From the NCBI GenBank assembly GCA_020344215.1, contig CP070815.1:320461-384460 (forward strand): 64,000 nt of DNA, read 5' to 3'. This document shows, piece by piece, positions 1 to 9,726 of the stretch. Position numbers and translations under genes: made by a program. Within the stretch, counting starts at the first letter, position 1, and each line of letters opens with the position of its first letter. The DNA is from Gemmatimonadota bacterium (GTDB lineage Bacteria > Gemmatimonadota > Gemmatimonadetes > Palauibacterales > KS3-K002). The notes beneath the pieces were generated by a model. The model did no database searches, had not been told where the DNA came from, and saw only the letters and a program-made list of their open reading frames with translations.

Positions 1-233
<233 letters not shown>

Positions 234-236
234 TCG

Positions 237-321
237 GTGGTCAGTAGTCGGTGGTCGGTAATTGTCAATTTGAGATAGGAACTTCGCAGTTACAGACCAC
301 TGACCACCGACCACAGACCAC
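237..321. repeat. Imperfect inverted repeat of GTGGTC/GACCAC units between metB-like gene and purD
   Basis: GTCGGTGGTC at 247-256 is the exact reverse complement of GACCACCGAC at 302-311, and GTGGTC at 237-242 pairs with GACCAC at 316-321. The arms are separated by about 45 nt of AT-richer DNA. There is no T-tract, so it does not look like an intrinsic terminator. It could be a REP-like dispersed element or a transcript-stabilising hairpin at the 3' end of the upstream gene. Confidence 0.7.
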
Positions 322-368
322 AGTAGAAGAAAGCAAGAACACGCACGTACGATTACAGGGTTTAGACA

Positions 369-1658
369 ATGCGAATCCTGGTGGTAGGAAGCGGCGGAAG
401 AGAGCATACGCTCATCTGGCAGTTGAAGCGCGAGGTTCCCGACGCGCAGATCTACGCGGCGCCCGGCAACGGGGGCACGAAGGCGCTGGCCGAATCGGTA
501 CCTCTCAAGCCCGACGAGATCGACGAGCTCGCCGACTTCGCCGACTCGCGCGAGATCGACCTGACGGTCGTCGGGCCGGAGGCACCGCTGGTCGATGGCA
601 TCGTCGATGTGTTCGCCGAGCGCGGCCTCAAGATCTTCGGCCCCAGCAAAGCCGCGGCGGAGATCGAGGGCTCGAAGGCGTTCGCCAAAGCGCTCACGCA
701 GAAGGCCGGCGTGCCGACCGCCGAGCACCAGACCTTCGACGATTTCGAGGACGCCGAGCGCTACATCCGCGACCGCAGCGCTCCCATCGTCGTTAAGGCC
801 TCCGGGCTCGCCGCCGGCAAGGGCTCCATCGTCTGCCAGACCATCGACGAGGCCGTGGAAGCGACTCGCTCGATGATGGTCGACGAGCGCTTCGGCGCTG
901 CTGGCTCGACCGTCGTCGTCGAGGACTGCCTCGTCGGCGAGGAACTGTCACTCCTCTATATCACCGACGGCGAAATCGCATTCCCGCTCATCCCGTCGCA
1001 GGACCACAAGCCGATCGGCGAGGCTGATACCGGTCCCAACACCGGGGGGATGGGCGCCTATGCGCCGGTCTCCATCGCCGACGAGGCGCTGGTCGGCCGG
1101 GTTAGCGACACGATCGTCATGCCGACGCTGGCCGCCATGAAAGCGCAGGACCGCACGTTCCGCGGCGTACTCTACGTCGGCCTGATGATCGTCGAAGGCG
1201 AGCCGTACGTCATCGAGTTCAACTGCCGGTTCGGGGACCCGGAGACCCAGGCGATCCTGCCACTCATGGAGAGCTCGCTGCTCGAGTCGTTCGAGCGGGT
1301 GGCCCGTGGCGAGTCTCTTAAGGGCACGGACTATCGCTTCAGCCGGCGCGCCGCGGTCTGCACCGTGCTCGCATCCAGAGGCTACCCGGGCTCCTACGAA
1401 AAGGGCAAGGTCATCACGATTCCCGAGCCGCTGGCCGACGACCCCGACCTCATCGTTCTGCATGCCGGGACGCGCCGCGACCCGGAGGGCAAGCTGGTCA
1501 CCGATGGCGGCCGGGTGCTCGGTGTCGTCGGGCTGGGCGATAACGTGACCGCCGCCGCCGCGAAGTCCAAGGAGGCGGCTAGTGCCATAAAGTTCGCCGG
1601 CAAGTACTACCGCGGCGACATCGGATACCGCGAGATCGAGCGGGAGGGCTCCCGTTAA
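369..1658 (+). CDS. purD: Phosphoribosylamine-glycine ligase
   Basis: GAR synthetase catalyses the second step of purine synthesis: phosphoribosylamine + glycine + ATP gives GAR. The 429-residue product has the family's usual length. The N-terminus MRILVVGSGGREHTLIW is the canonical PurD start. ATP-grasp landmarks are KASGLAAGKG (about residues 142-151), VEDCLVGEELS and EFNCRFGDPETQ, the last carrying metal and substrate ligands. It stands alone downstream of the inverted repeat and 52 bp before a membrane protein gene, with no other pur gene beside it; guaB lies about 45 kb away. Confidence 0.97.
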   Translation: MRILVVGSGGREHTLIWQLKREVPDAQIYAAPGNGGTKALAESVPLKPDEIDELADFADSREIDLTVVGPEAPLVDGIVDVFAERGLKIFGPSKAAAEIEGSKAFAKALTQKAGVPTAEHQTFDDFEDAERYIRDRSAPIVVKASGLAAGKGSIVCQTIDEAVEATRSMMVDERFGAAGSTVVVEDCLVGEELSLLYITDGEIAFPLIPSQDHKPIGEADTGPNTGGMGAYAPVSIADEALVGRVSDTIVMPTLAAMKAQDRTFRGVLYVGLMIVEGEPYVIEFNCRFGDPETQAILPLMESSLLESFERVARGESLKGTDYRFSRRAAVCTVLASRGYPGSYEKGKVITIPEPLADDPDLIVLHAGTRRDPEGKLVTDGGRVLGVVGLGDNVTAAAAKSKEAASAIKFAGKYYRGDIGYREIEREGSR

Positions 1659-1710
1659 TGTCGTGTAGCTGAATCACCTCCATGTTGACGCTCTCCGAGG
1701 ATCGTGAGCC

Positions 1711-2391
1711 ATGAGTAGCGCCGAGGACTTCTTCGCTCTCGTAGAGATGTACAACGTCACTTACTGGCCTGTGCACGTTGTCACATTCTTGCTGGGAATC
1801 ACCGCGGTGATTCTGGCGCTGAAGAAAGGCGCCTATTCCGACAGGATCGTCTCCGCTATCCTGGCCTCTCTATGGCTGTGGTCGGGCATCGTCTTCTTCA
1901 TGATATATTTCAGTGACTTGACTCCAACGCTTTTCGGATTCGCTCCCCCCGGTTTCTCGTACGCGTCCGGGGCGCTGTTCATCATCCAGAGCATCATATT
2001 CCTGTACTTTGGCGTGATTCGAGACTCTATAGCCTACGGGTTCGAGGGCGACCTGTACGCGAAAGTCGGCCTTGTTGCGATCGTCTACGCGATGATCGTC
2101 TACCCGATCATCGGCTACATCACCGGACACCCGTTACCCGGCTACCCGTTGTTCGGGTCGGCCCCCTGCCCGGTCGCGATCTTCACGGTCGGGATGCTGC
2201 TGTTGACGAACCGACGCATGCCACCACTCGTCCCCATCATCCCGCTGATATGGGGCCTGATGGGCATAGTGGCTGTCGTGGTGTTCACGGTATGGGCGGA
2301 CGTCGGCTTGTTCGCCGCGGGTATTGTCGCCTTCCTGATTCTGAAGCGAAACGCGCAGCTGCCGGTTAGCACAGTTGCCAGAGCTCCCTGA
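1711..2391 (+). CDS. DUF6064-like integral membrane protein
   Basis: The 226-residue product is mostly hydrophobic with about six transmembrane segments. Examples lie near residues 20-37 (VHVVTFLLGITAVILAL), 47-65, 88-101, 120-137, 155-165 and 190-220. The N-terminal pattern FFALVEMYN and the MPPLVPIIPLIWGL stretch resemble proteins annotated as DUF6064, whose function is unknown. I know of no catalytic residues. The start ATG follows a GAGGATCGTGAGCC leader. The gene overlaps mutM by 17 bp in another frame, so the two are probably cotranscribed, although no functional link is obvious. The family assignment is from memory. Confidence 0.75.
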   Translation: MSSAEDFFALVEMYNVTYWPVHVVTFLLGITAVILALKKGAYSDRIVSAILASLWLWSGIVFFMIYFSDLTPTLFGFAPPGFSYASGALFIIQSIIFLYFGVIRDSIAYGFEGDLYAKVGLVAIVYAMIVYPIIGYITGHPLPGYPLFGSAPCPVAIFTVGMLLLTNRRMPPLVPIIPLIWGLMGIVAVVVFTVWADVGLFAAGIVAFLILKRNAQLPVSTVARAP

Positions 2392-3205
2392 GGCCGAGAC
2401 GATCGCCCGCGGCCTCGACGCCGCCATCGCCGGCCGCCGCATCGAGCGGATCAAGATTCACAGGGATGAGGTGGTCGAGCCCATGTCGCCGGCCGTCTTC
2501 CGGCGCCGGCTGCGGGGCCGCTACGTCGAGCGCGTCGGGCGCCGGGCCAAGTGGATCACCGCCCTGCTCGACGACGGCGGCCGCTGGGTGACCCAGCTCC
2601 GTATGACCGGCCGCTTCACCTGGGGATCGCCTTCCCCGCTCCGCGCCGAGCCCCATCTCTCCGCCAGCTTCGTCATCAACAACGGCGACGCGTCCGGCGT
2701 GCTCCGCTTCTACGACACGCGTCGCTTCGGCCGCATGTGGGTGCTGAACGAGAGCCAGTGGGCGGAGATCGATGCGCGGCTCGGCGTCGAGCCGCTCTCC
2801 GAGGAACTCACTCCCGGGTCGCTAGCCGAGCTGCTCGCCGGCTCGAGTGCACCGATCCGCAACTGGCTGCTCGACCAGCGTCGCGTCGCCGGGATCGGGA
2901 ATATCTACGCCGTCGAAGCATGCTACCGCGCCCGCATCGACCCGCGCCGGCCGGCAGGAAGCCTCGAGCGGAACGACGTGCGCCGTCTTCATAACGCGAT
3001 CCGCAGAGTGCTCGGCCGGGCGGTCGACCGTCGCGGCACTACCTTCAGCGACTACCGCGACGTCCTCGGTGCGGGCGGCGAATTCCAGAACGTGCTGAAG
3101 GCTTACGGGCGAGAGGATGAGCAGTGCGCCAGGTGCGGTGGGACGATCGAGCGGATCGTGCTGGCCGGGCGGTCAGCATTCTTCTGCGCCGGCTGCCAAG
3201 TCTGA
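2375..3205 (+). CDS. mutM: Formamidopyrimidine-DNA glycosylase (Fpg/MutM)
   Basis: Bifunctional glycosylase/AP lyase that removes 8-oxoguanine and ring-opened purines in base-excision repair. The N-terminus MPELPEAETIARGL carries the catalytic proline (after Met removal) and glutamate. GRRAKWI holds the conserved lysine. IGNIYAVEACYRARIDP is the helix-two-turn-helix, and the C-terminal zinc finger is CARCGG then FFCAGC, with GRSAFFC matching the family signature. At 276 residues it is full length. The start is TTG at 2375, because only this codon yields the MPELPE sequence. It overlaps the upstream gene by 17 bp, and its TGA directly abuts the stop codon of the convergent gene. Confidence 0.96.
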   Translation: MPELPEAETIARGLDAAIAGRRIERIKIHRDEVVEPMSPAVFRRRLRGRYVERVGRRAKWITALLDDGGRWVTQLRMTGRFTWGSPSPLRAEPHLSASFVINNGDASGVLRFYDTRRFGRMWVLNESQWAEIDARLGVEPLSEELTPGSLAELLAGSSAPIRNWLLDQRRVAGIGNIYAVEACYRARIDPRRPAGSLERNDVRRLHNAIRRVLGRAVDRRGTTFSDYRDVLGAGGEFQNVLKAYGREDEQCARCGGTIERIVLAGRSAFFCAGCQV

Positions 3206-4228
3206 TCAGAGAGCTCCAAAGACCTCCGTCTTCAGATCCGCCTCAGCCAGGGTCTGAGGCTTCGGCTTCTTCTTATCATCCGGCCACTGAATGAGCTTGA
3301 CCCGGCCATCGCTGATATCGATGCCGGTGATGCCACCGTCTGAAAAAGAGCAACAGCCGGAGTTGAAGTAGCAAGGCTTCACAGAGGCTACCTTGTGCCG
3401 GTTCTTTTCCAGCACATCGTCGCCACGCGCCCTCACCCACTCGAGCTCGGCTCTCAGCTCAGCAACCCGCACGATCGCCGAAGGCGAGGGAGGGTGTCGC
3501 CGCGAGTCCTCGAGAAGTCCCGCGATCCTCTCCTCCACTCGTGCGCTTTGGGCACAACCCATGAACACCGGCCGATGCGTGTGGCCCGCAATCAGCACCA
3601 GCCGCTGCTGCGCTGCCGCCCAGTTGTACAACGCGATGTCGTGCCGGTTGCGCAGGACGAAGCTCCGCGCCGGGGTCGTGTAGGCTAACCGTGTGAGACG
3701 CTGGAGTGGCCGCCACGTATACCGGACGAAGAACCTGCTGAGTGCCCGATAGCGGTCGTTACGCTTGGTGCCCTGATGCCCATGGGCGAGGAAGAGCGTG
3801 CCCAGCTCCTCCCCGCAGGACGTCACGCGGAAGCACTCGCCTTCCTTGACCTCGACGCCCGGATGAACCTTGCCCAAACACCGATCGACGGCGCCGCCGT
3901 ACTCCCACTCGTCGTCGTGGTTACCCCAGAACCGATCGTAGCGGCGGTCGTCATAGAACTGCCCCTCGAGCTCGAGAGTGTAGGCGTAAGCCTCGAACAC
4001 AGCCCCGGGGCGGCTCTCCCACAGCTCCTCCACGTCGCCCAGCAGAATCAGCCGGTAACCCGCCTCCAGGTAGTAGCCCAATGCAGCGTGATAGGCCGCC
4101 TCGCAGCGCTGGAAATCGTCGGCGCCGTCGCGCTCCCCTCGATGATGGTCGGAGAAGATGATCCAGCGGGCCGCGTCGATGTCGAGCTCGCGTCGCTGCC
4201 CGCGGGTTCGCTCGAAGAGCTCCTCCAT
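3206..4228 (-). CDS. Calcineurin-like metallophosphoesterase
   Basis: A roughly 340-residue phosphoesterase with all five metal-ligand blocks in order: SDHHRGE, GDVEELWE, WGNHDDE, LAHGHQG and AGHTHRP. These are the two-metal ligands of the calcineurin-like fold. The substrate is unknown; the large insert between GHTH and the C-terminal strand (CYFNSGCCSF) is unlike UDP-2,3-diacylglucosamine hydrolase. The start is uncertain. ATG 4228 gives MEELFERTRG, while ATG 4276 would add 16 unremarkable residues, and neither has a clear Shine-Dalgarno sequence. It converges end to end with mutM and has no signal peptide, so it is probably cytoplasmic. Confidence 0.85.
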   Translation of the reverse strand: MEELFERTRGQRRELDIDAARWIIFSDHHRGERDGADDFQRCEAAYHAALGYYLEAGYRLILLGDVEELWESRPGAVFEAYAYTLELEGQFYDDRRYDRFWGNHDDEWEYGGAVDRCLGKVHPGVEVKEGECFRVTSCGEELGTLFLAHGHQGTKRNDRYRALSRFFVRYTWRPLQRLTRLAYTTPARSFVLRNRHDIALYNWAAAQQRLVLIAGHTHRPVFMGCAQSARVEERIAGLLEDSRRHPPSPSAIVRVAELRAELEWVRARGDDVLEKNRHKVASVKPCYFNSGCCSFSDGGITGIDISDGRVKLIQWPDDKKKPKPQTLAEADLKTEVFGAL

Positions 4229-4348
4229 GCCGCTATGGACGCTTGACTCATAGCTCACGCCGCACCCCGCTATCATTCCCGAATCTTTGTAGGGGCCATG
4301 CCCAAATGTACGCTGCTCGTATCTGGCGCCAATAGTCGTTTCGGCGCC

Positions 4349-5224
4349 TTAACTGACGTCCCTAGGTGAGCGCAGGGCCGCGCGCTGCAGAGCCTCTTCG
4401 TCGATATCGACGTCGTACCCGCCGACCAGGCCTTCGTAGAGCAACTCGTTGGCGCGGTCGCGGCGCATACGGTTGTAGTCGTTGACGAGCCGATCGCGAA
4501 CCTCCCCGTACTCCGGGATGCGGGACTCGACTCGCTCGCCGACGTACACCAGATGAATGCCGTACCCGGACACTACTGGGCCTTGCCATCCCGGTTCCAA
4601 CTCGAACAGCGTCTCCGCGAAGCGGACCCCGAACAGTTGCTGCACCTCGAGCGGCGACCGTCGGGCGTAGTCGTGTTGGAGCATGAAGCGGTCGCCCCGC
4701 TCGGGCGCGCGCTGGGGCGGCGGCGTCGCGGCCCGGAGCTCGGCCAGCGCGCGCCGGGCGTCTTCCTCCGCCGCCGGCCCGCGTCGGTCGATGTTGAAGT
4801 AAACGTGGCTGAAACTGATGCGAGGCGGAACGCGGTATTCCTCTTGCCGCTCCTGGAAGAAGGCCTGCAGCTCCTGGTCGGTCGGATCAGCCAGGGTTGC
4901 GAGGTCCTGGGAGAGGAGCTCCATCTTCCGCACCATGCGCCGGCGCACGACGACGTCGTTCTGATCGAGTCCCACGGCCAGCGCATCTCGGTACAGAACC
5001 TCCTCACGCACACGTCCTTCGACCAGGGCCCGTAACTCATCCTCGGTGGGCGGCCGCTGCCATTGGCGTCCGAAGCCGGCGGCGAAGAACTCGATCTCCG
5101 ATTCCGTGATCGCGATCCGCCGCGACGCATCGGTGGAGAAGACGTCGCTGGCGATGGCGTGAACCAGAAACAGCGCCGCCCCGAGGACCACGAAATGAAG
5201 CAGTGGTTCGCGAAGAAACCTCAT
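4349..5224 (-). CDS. Membrane-anchored parvulin-type peptidyl-prolyl isomerase
   Basis: A PpiC/SurA-like folding factor with one N-terminal transmembrane helix (LLHFVVLGAALFLVHAI, about residues 7-23) and a periplasmic part. A SurA-like helical region (about 40-140) precedes a parvulin domain from ISFSHVYFNI to VSGYGIHLVYV. The domain is degenerate, lacking the usual GGDLGW turn, so it may act as a chaperone more than an isomerase. ATG 5224 overlaps the preceding gene's TGA (ATGA), which indicates translational coupling. An upstream in-frame ATG at 5269 lies inside that gene and is unlikely to be used. The partner gene at 5221-5830 is frameshifted. Confidence 0.85.
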   Translation of the reverse strand: MRFLREPLLHFVVLGAALFLVHAIASDVFSTDASRRIAITESEIEFFAAGFGRQWQRPPTEDELRALVEGRVREEVLYRDALAVGLDQNDVVVRRRMVRKMELLSQDLATLADPTDQELQAFFQERQEEYRVPPRISFSHVYFNIDRRGPAAEEDARRALAELRAATPPPQRAPERGDRFMLQHDYARRSPLEVQQLFGVRFAETLFELEPGWQGPVVSGYGIHLVYVGERVESRIPEYGEVRDRLVNDYNRMRRDRANELLYEGLVGGYDVDIDEEALQRAALRSPRDVS

Positions 5225-5830
5225 CTCACTCTTTCCTGCTCGAGTACTTCGATCGATTGGATCTTCCACGTCCCGGCCTCGGGGACGATGCCGATCCGGG
5301 CGTCGTAGCGGTTCTGCCTGAAGTGTCGGTGTCCGAAGTGGGTCACCATCCCGCCGACGGTCCAGGTGGATCGGACCGCGAAACCGGTATCCCGGGATTC
5401 GATCTCCGAAGCTTCCAGGACCTCGACGGCCTCGACGCGGGCCTGGGCACCACCGCGGTCCTCGATCTCCAGGGCGCGCCGCTGCTCCAGGTATACGTCG
5501 GTCAGCGTTTCGCCGGTGACGCTCACGGCGAGCCGGTCGTAGATCGTCGCTTCATCCCGGAATTCCAGCGCCCGATAGATGTTGGGCAACAGGCCGACCA
5601 GGATTCGGCGGGCCTGCCTCTCGGACGGGGTCCGCCCGGCGGATCCGGGAAGCGCAACCGCGGTCTGCACGAACGGCCCCACCAGGAAGGCCAGAGCGAG
5701 GACGACACGCGCTGTGGCAAGGCTGAGCGTGCGTCGGCGACCCCGAATCCCGGCGATCAGCAGAACCGCCGAAAGCGCCAGCAGCGGCAGCGAAAGCAGG
5801 GGGACCGGCCGTTGCTTTCAACAGCCTCAT
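5221..5830 (-). CDS. Two-TM membrane protein with conserved C-terminal domain; N-terminus frameshifted
   Basis: The C-terminal part reads cleanly from about 5814 to 5221 and includes LLPNIYRALEFRDE, HFGHRHFRQNRYDAR and GTWKIQSIEVLEQE. It resembles a domain I recall beside PpiC-type genes and near HupE/UreJ-like proteins; that link is weak. The same frame extends upstream through two hydrophobic helices (LLSLPLLALSAVLLIAG, ARVVLALAFLVGP) to a stop at 5820-5818 with no ATG, GTG or TTG before codon 5682. ATG 5830 has a strong AAGGAG six nt upstream but lies in the other frame (MRLLKA). Skipping one base near 5815 joins them as MRLLKQRPVPLLS. This suggests a single-base insertion, either real or an assembly error. 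Confidence 0.6.
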
Positions 5831-6037
5831 GACCCTCTCCTTCTCAGCTGGTCTTTGGTCCCGACCTCAGCGGCCGGGTGCAGGTAAAGGGTGATGCGCA
5901 GACCCCATCCCCGCGCGGTCATACGCGAGAACGTTACGGCACGAACGCGTCAACCTCAGATAATCTTCCTGACGATGAGCGCCTCGAATGTATCCGACAG
6001 CCCGCCAAGTGCCGGGCCCACTCGCAACGGCCGCGCC

Positions 6038-6532
6038 TTAGCCGCTGGCCCTGAGACCGATGAGCCTGGCGGAGGGTGCGCGACCACGCTCGAGGGTCAG
6101 AATCGCCACCGTCACGGACTCCCCGAGGCGGGCGTGCCCGGCGCTCCCGGGGTTCACGACCAGGGGGCCGGCGGTAATCTTGATAAGCGGTTGGTGGGTG
6201 TGACCGTAGACGACGACGGAGAACTCGGAATAGGCCTCGACGAGATCTTTCACCTTCGGCGAGCCCCATTGGTGGCCGTGGACCATAGCGACCCGGTGGC
6301 CAAGCCGCTCGAGCTCCAAAGACTCACCCACCCGCTGCCTCACATCCCAGTCATCCACGTTTCCGTAGACGGCGCGCACGGGTGCTATGACTTCGAGCTC
6401 GGTGAGGATGGCAGGATCGCCGACGTCGCCAGCGTGGAGGATCTCATCGACGCCCTCGAAGGCGGCGTAGACCTCGTTGCGAAGCAGTCCGTGGGTGTCC
6501 GATATGAGGCCGATGCGAAGCGACTCGCTCAC
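6038..6532 (-). CDS. YfcE/MJ0936-family metallophosphodiesterase
   Basis: A small (164-residue) calcineurin-like phosphodiesterase of the YfcE type. Metal-binding blocks are SDTHG, HAGDVGD, GNVDDWD, VHGHQWG and GHTHQP, followed by NPGS. Known relatives hydrolyse phosphodiester model substrates, and the physiological substrate is generally unknown. The GTG at 6532 was chosen because GGAG lies six nt upstream; a TTG at 6544 would add four residues (MERR). It is monocistronic as far as visible. The 207 bp between its stop and the frameshifted gene hold nothing I recognise. Confidence 0.88.
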   Translation of the reverse strand: MSESLRIGLISDTHGLLRNEVYAAFEGVDEILHAGDVGDPAILTELEVIAPVRAVYGNVDDWDVRQRVGESLELERLGHRVAMVHGHQWGSPKVKDLVEAYSEFSVVVYGHTHQPLIKITAGPLVVNPGSAGHARLGESVTVAILTLERGRAPSARLIGLRASG

Positions 6533-6652
6533 TCGCCGCTCCAACGCTTCCCGGTGTCGTGATCGTTCCCCGCGCGCTCCAGTTACACGGGTTGAGCGTG
6601 CTCGTCGGAAGAGCCGGGTAGTCTACGCGGACGAGCTGTTCTTGCCAAGCCG

Positions 6653-7270
6653 TTAGTGCTTGAGCTTACGGACTGAGCCCCCGCGGTAGGCGAGCATGGC
6701 GGCCGCGCCCATCAAGAGCCCCTCAACAACCCACAGCCAGTACTTGAGCGCCGTCGCGCCGCCGGTTGCCAGCGAGATCTGCCTGGCGAGGTCGACGCTC
6801 TGGAAGAAGGGCGTGGCGGTAGCCGACGGAGCCGCGCGCAGGAAAGCGAAGAAGGTCTGGCTCGGCACGAAGCCATCGCTGGCGAGCCAGAAGATGACGT
6901 GAACGAGGATATAGCCGAAGCATGCCGTTCCGAAGACGTAGGCGTAGCTCCAGCGTGGCGGCCGCCGTTGCCGCACAGACGATGGCACGGCCGCCGCCTC
7001 GCCGATCACCACGCCTAGCGCGATCGGTTCCAAAGCGAGTATCCAGATCCAGATTCGCAGGAACCCGGTCAGCACGGCCCCAACGAGCGCCACGACAGTG
7101 CCCCAGGTGAGTGCGCGGGCGTACGGCTCGCCGGCGGCCTGCTGACGGCGGCGCCGGACGTGCTCGGTCCACGCCTCGTCCGCCGCGCTCTCCGCGGCTT
7201 CAGGCGACGGCGGCGGGGACGTCTTCCGGCCGGGCCGCTTCTTCTTCTTCCGCGTGGACTTCTTCGCCAT
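6653..7270 (-). CDS. Unknown small integral membrane protein with a lysine-rich N-terminus
   Basis: A 205-residue protein not assigned to a family. The first 20 residues are very basic ([16 protein letters not shown]) and probably cytoplasmic. Four hydrophobic segments follow, near residues 55-70 ([15 protein letters not shown]), 73-92, 110-128 and 172-192, ending in a short basic tail (RKLKH). The start overlaps the 3' end of the chemoreceptor gene by 71 bp, and that overlap encodes low-complexity sequence in both proteins. No Shine-Dalgarno sequence is close to the ATG, so a later start is possible. Confidence 0.65.
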   Translation of the reverse strand: MAKKSTRKKKKRPGRKTSPPPSPEAAESAADEAWTEHVRRRRQQAAGEPYARALTWGTVVALVGAVLTGFLRIWIWILALEPIALGVVIGEAAAVPSSVRQRRPPRWSYAYVFGTACFGYILVHVIFWLASDGFVPSQTFFAFLRAAPSATATPFFQSVDLARQISLATGGATALKYWLWVVEGLLMGAAAMLAYRGGSVRKLKH

Positions 7271-9353
7271 CCGCGCTCGTGTACCCCTCTACGGTAAAGA
7301 CGTCGGCCAGTGCGGCCAGCTCCAGCGCGGAGGCGTTGAGGGCGTTCACCGCCGCCGCGATCTCTTCGGTGGATGCGTTCTGCTCTTCCATCCCGGCGGC
7401 GAGTTCCTCCATCGCCGCCGCGAAGTCGGTGTAGCCGGAGGCGACCGAGCCGAGGCGGTCCGCGGTAGCGCCGACGCTGGCGTCGACCTCGGCGCTGATC
7501 GCCGCCACGCGATCCGCCCAGCCCTCCGCCTCGCCCATAGCGGCGGTCACAGCATCGAAGCCTTCCTCCATCGACTCCACCACGGCACCGATCGTATGGG
7601 TGGTCTCCCGTGTCTCCTCCAGCGCCTGGCGGGTCGACTCGACCTGGCCGAGAACGGAGTCGGTCGTCTCCTGGGCGCGATCAGCCGCGCTGCCTGCCTG
7701 GTTCGCTAGCTTTCGTATCTCGTCGGCCAGCACGCCGAAGCCGCGCGCCTCCGCACCGGCCCGGGCGGCCTCGATCGCTGCGTTTAGAGCCAGCAGGTTG
7801 GTGCGACGAGCGAACTGCTTGATCAGGTCTACGAAGTCGCCGAACTGCCGCGACGCGTCGACGAACTCGAGCAGCCGCGAGGTGGCCATGTCCGAGCGCT
7901 CCGCCATCTGCTCCACCTGAGCGTGGCCCTCCCGCAAGCGCTCGCGACTGCGCTGGGCTATGCCGGCCAGTTCCCGGCTGCGCTGCATCGCCGTTCCGGC
8001 GCCCTGCGACAGATCACGCGCGGCGGTCCCCAGCGCTTCCATCTGCATGTTGACCTGCTGGATGGTCTCCGAGTGGTCCGACGCTTCGCTGGTCAGGCGC
8101 GCCAGCGTGCTCGTCATCTCCTGGGCACCGGCGGAGAGTTGCTCCACGGCGGTGGCGATCTCTTCACTGCGCGTGCGCGTGTGGTAGCTGGCCTCACGAA
8201 GCGACCCGACCAGCTCGCCCAGCCGGTCGATCATCTGCTGCACCGCGACGCACAATCTCCTCACCTCACCCGTACCCATCTCGACCACGCGGACTCGCAG
8301 GTCGCCGCCACCGACCCGATCAGCTGCATCGGCGACCTGCCTCACAGGCCGGCCGATCTGACGCGATATCCAGATTCCTGCGACGATGACCCCAACCAGC
8401 GCGGTCAACAGCGCGATGAACCCGCCGAGTACGATCGCCCTCCGCGCCGCGCCGAGTAGCTCGAAGGCCTGTTCCTCCGGCACCCAGTAGATGACCTGCC
8501 ACCGGTTGTCGAAGGCCGTGCTGGTCATGCCGACGATCGGGACGCCGTCAGGCGAAGTGGACTCGAGGAACCCTTCGGCAACGAGGGCGCCAGGATCGAA
8601 ATGAGGCTGCAGCAGATGATCGTCGTGGGGATCGCTGATCAGACGGCCCTGCTCATCGACGACCTGAACGTAGCCCCACCCCTGGGCGAGCTGAGCCAGG
8701 GTCGGACGCAGGCGACCGAGATCGATCACACCCTTCACGACACCGACGATCGTGCCGCCCGGCCCGGCCACCGGCCACGATATCGATATAGAGACCGTGT
8801 TGGTCGACTCATCGAATTCCGCCTCGGAAACATGGGCCAGGCCCGCAAAGGCCTCCTGCCACCAGCGCTCGTCGCTCTGCACGAAGTCCGAGGTCAACCC
8901 GCTGCTGGCCACCACGAACCCGCTGCGCTCGGTGAGGAAGACCTCGGCGAACATCGACCGCTCGACCACGCCGACAAGATGGCGATCGACCTCCGAGTCG
9001 ATCTGCAGCGAGCGCGTCGCCGCCATCCGCCGCTCTGCCTCACCCGTGGAGACGCGATCCAGCCCGAGCTGCCGGGCGCGGGCGGCGCCGCGACCGGCCG
9101 CGTCGACGACGGCCGGCGAGATGACCAGCATCTCCAGATCTCTGACGGCACCCTCAACGGTCGCGTCGGTCAATGAGGCCGCCGAGTTGGCCCGCTCGCG
9201 AAGTTGCCGCTCGACCTCGGGCTGGATCAGCTGCTCCGCCCCACCCCAGGCCAGGGTGAAGAAAGTGACGATGACGATCACCAAGGCGCCGCCGACGATC
9301 CCGAAGAGCAGGCGTTGTAGGTCGATGGCCTTCCAACCAGTGGATTCAGGCAC
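7200..9353 (-). CDS. Methyl-accepting chemotaxis protein
   Basis: A membrane chemoreceptor of about 717 residues. TM1 (about 12-35, [18 protein letters not shown]) is followed by a 260-residue periplasmic dCache-like sensor, TM2 ([20 protein letters not shown]), a HAMP linker ([19 protein letters not shown]) and a long cytoplasmic coiled coil. The tip is [20 protein letters not shown], the invariant CheA/CheW-binding hairpin. The GTG at 9353 was chosen because GGAGG lies five nt upstream; a TTG at 9431 would add 26 residues before TM1. No che genes are visible. The acidic tail ([15 protein letters not shown]) is encoded within the overlap with the next gene. The ligand is unknown. Confidence 0.92.
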   Translation of the reverse strand: MPESTGWKAIDLQRLLFGIVGGALVIVIVTFFTLAWGGAEQLIQPEVERQLRERANSAASLTDATVEGAVRDLEMLVISPAVVDAAGRGAARARQLGLDRVSTGEAERRMAATRSLQIDSEVDRHLVGVVERSMFAEVFLTERSGFVVASSGLTSDFVQSDERWWQEAFAGLAHVSEAEFDESTNTVSISISWPVAGPGGTIVGVVKGVIDLGRLRPTLAQLAQGWGYVQVVDEQGRLISDPHDDHLLQPHFDPGALVAEGFLESTSPDGVPIVGMTSTAFDNRWQVIYWVPEEQAFELLGAARRAIVLGGFIALLTALVGVIVAGIWISRQIGRPVRQVADAADRVGGGDLRVRVVEMGTGEVRRLCVAVQQMIDRLGELVGSLREASYHTRTRSEEIATAVEQLSAGAQEMTSTLARLTSEASDHSETIQQVNMQMEALGTAARDLSQGAGTAMQRSRELAGIAQRSRERLREGHAQVEQMAERSDMATSRLLEFVDASRQFGDFVDLIKQFARRTNLLALNAAIEAARAGAEARGFGVLADEIRKLANQAGSAADRAQETTDSVLGQVESTRQALEETRETTHTIGAVVESMEEGFDAVTAAMGEAEGWADRVAAISAEVDASVGATADRLGSVASGYTDFAAAMEELAAGMEEQNASTEEIAAAVNALNASALELAALADVFTVEGYTSADGEEVHAEEEEAARPEDVPAAVA

Positions 9354-9479
9354 TGCTACCTCCAGATGAGGCTGGATTTCGTTCAGGCCGGGGGTACGTA
9401 GGGGGGGAGTCGGTAAGAACTTCGCTGACAACAGTTTGGCTCGTTAACCGCCTTTCGTCAAGTCGATGCTCGGCCCCGG

Positions 9480-9674
9480 CTAGTTCTCGTCGATCCGGCG
9501 TTTCGTCGCGAGGGGCATAACGATCACCTCCCGCCACTCCCGGGTGAAGCCTTCCTCGGGCCACTTCTGCCTCGCATCGATACTCCTCTTGCCACCGTTG
9601 CTGAACGTCCGATCGATGAGCGCTACCCACCACGCCTCCCGCACGTCGTGAAGGTTCGTCGTCGTCATCCGCAT
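9480..9674 (-). CDS. Hypothetical small protein (64 residues)
   Basis: A short reading frame rich in Trp, Arg and Glu (for example EAWWVALIDRTFSNGG), with no membrane segment and no family I recognise. It lies between the chemoreceptor and ubiE on the same strand. The nearest SD-like GAAGG is about 14 nt before the first ATG, which is too far to be convincing. It may be real or chance. Confidence 0.35.
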   Translation of the reverse strand: MRMTTTNLHDVREAWWVALIDRTFSNGGKRSIDARQKWPEEGFTREWREVIVMPLATKRRIDEN

Positions 9675-9726
9675 CGGCTACGCTGGCCTTCAGGATGGCG
9701 ACGACGACAACGACGACGAGACTGGG

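Noticed and set aside
9346-9633. 95-codon minus-strand frame before the chemoreceptor
   Set aside because: Overlaps the other small frame (9480-9674), is Arg/Gly rich and lacks a start context.
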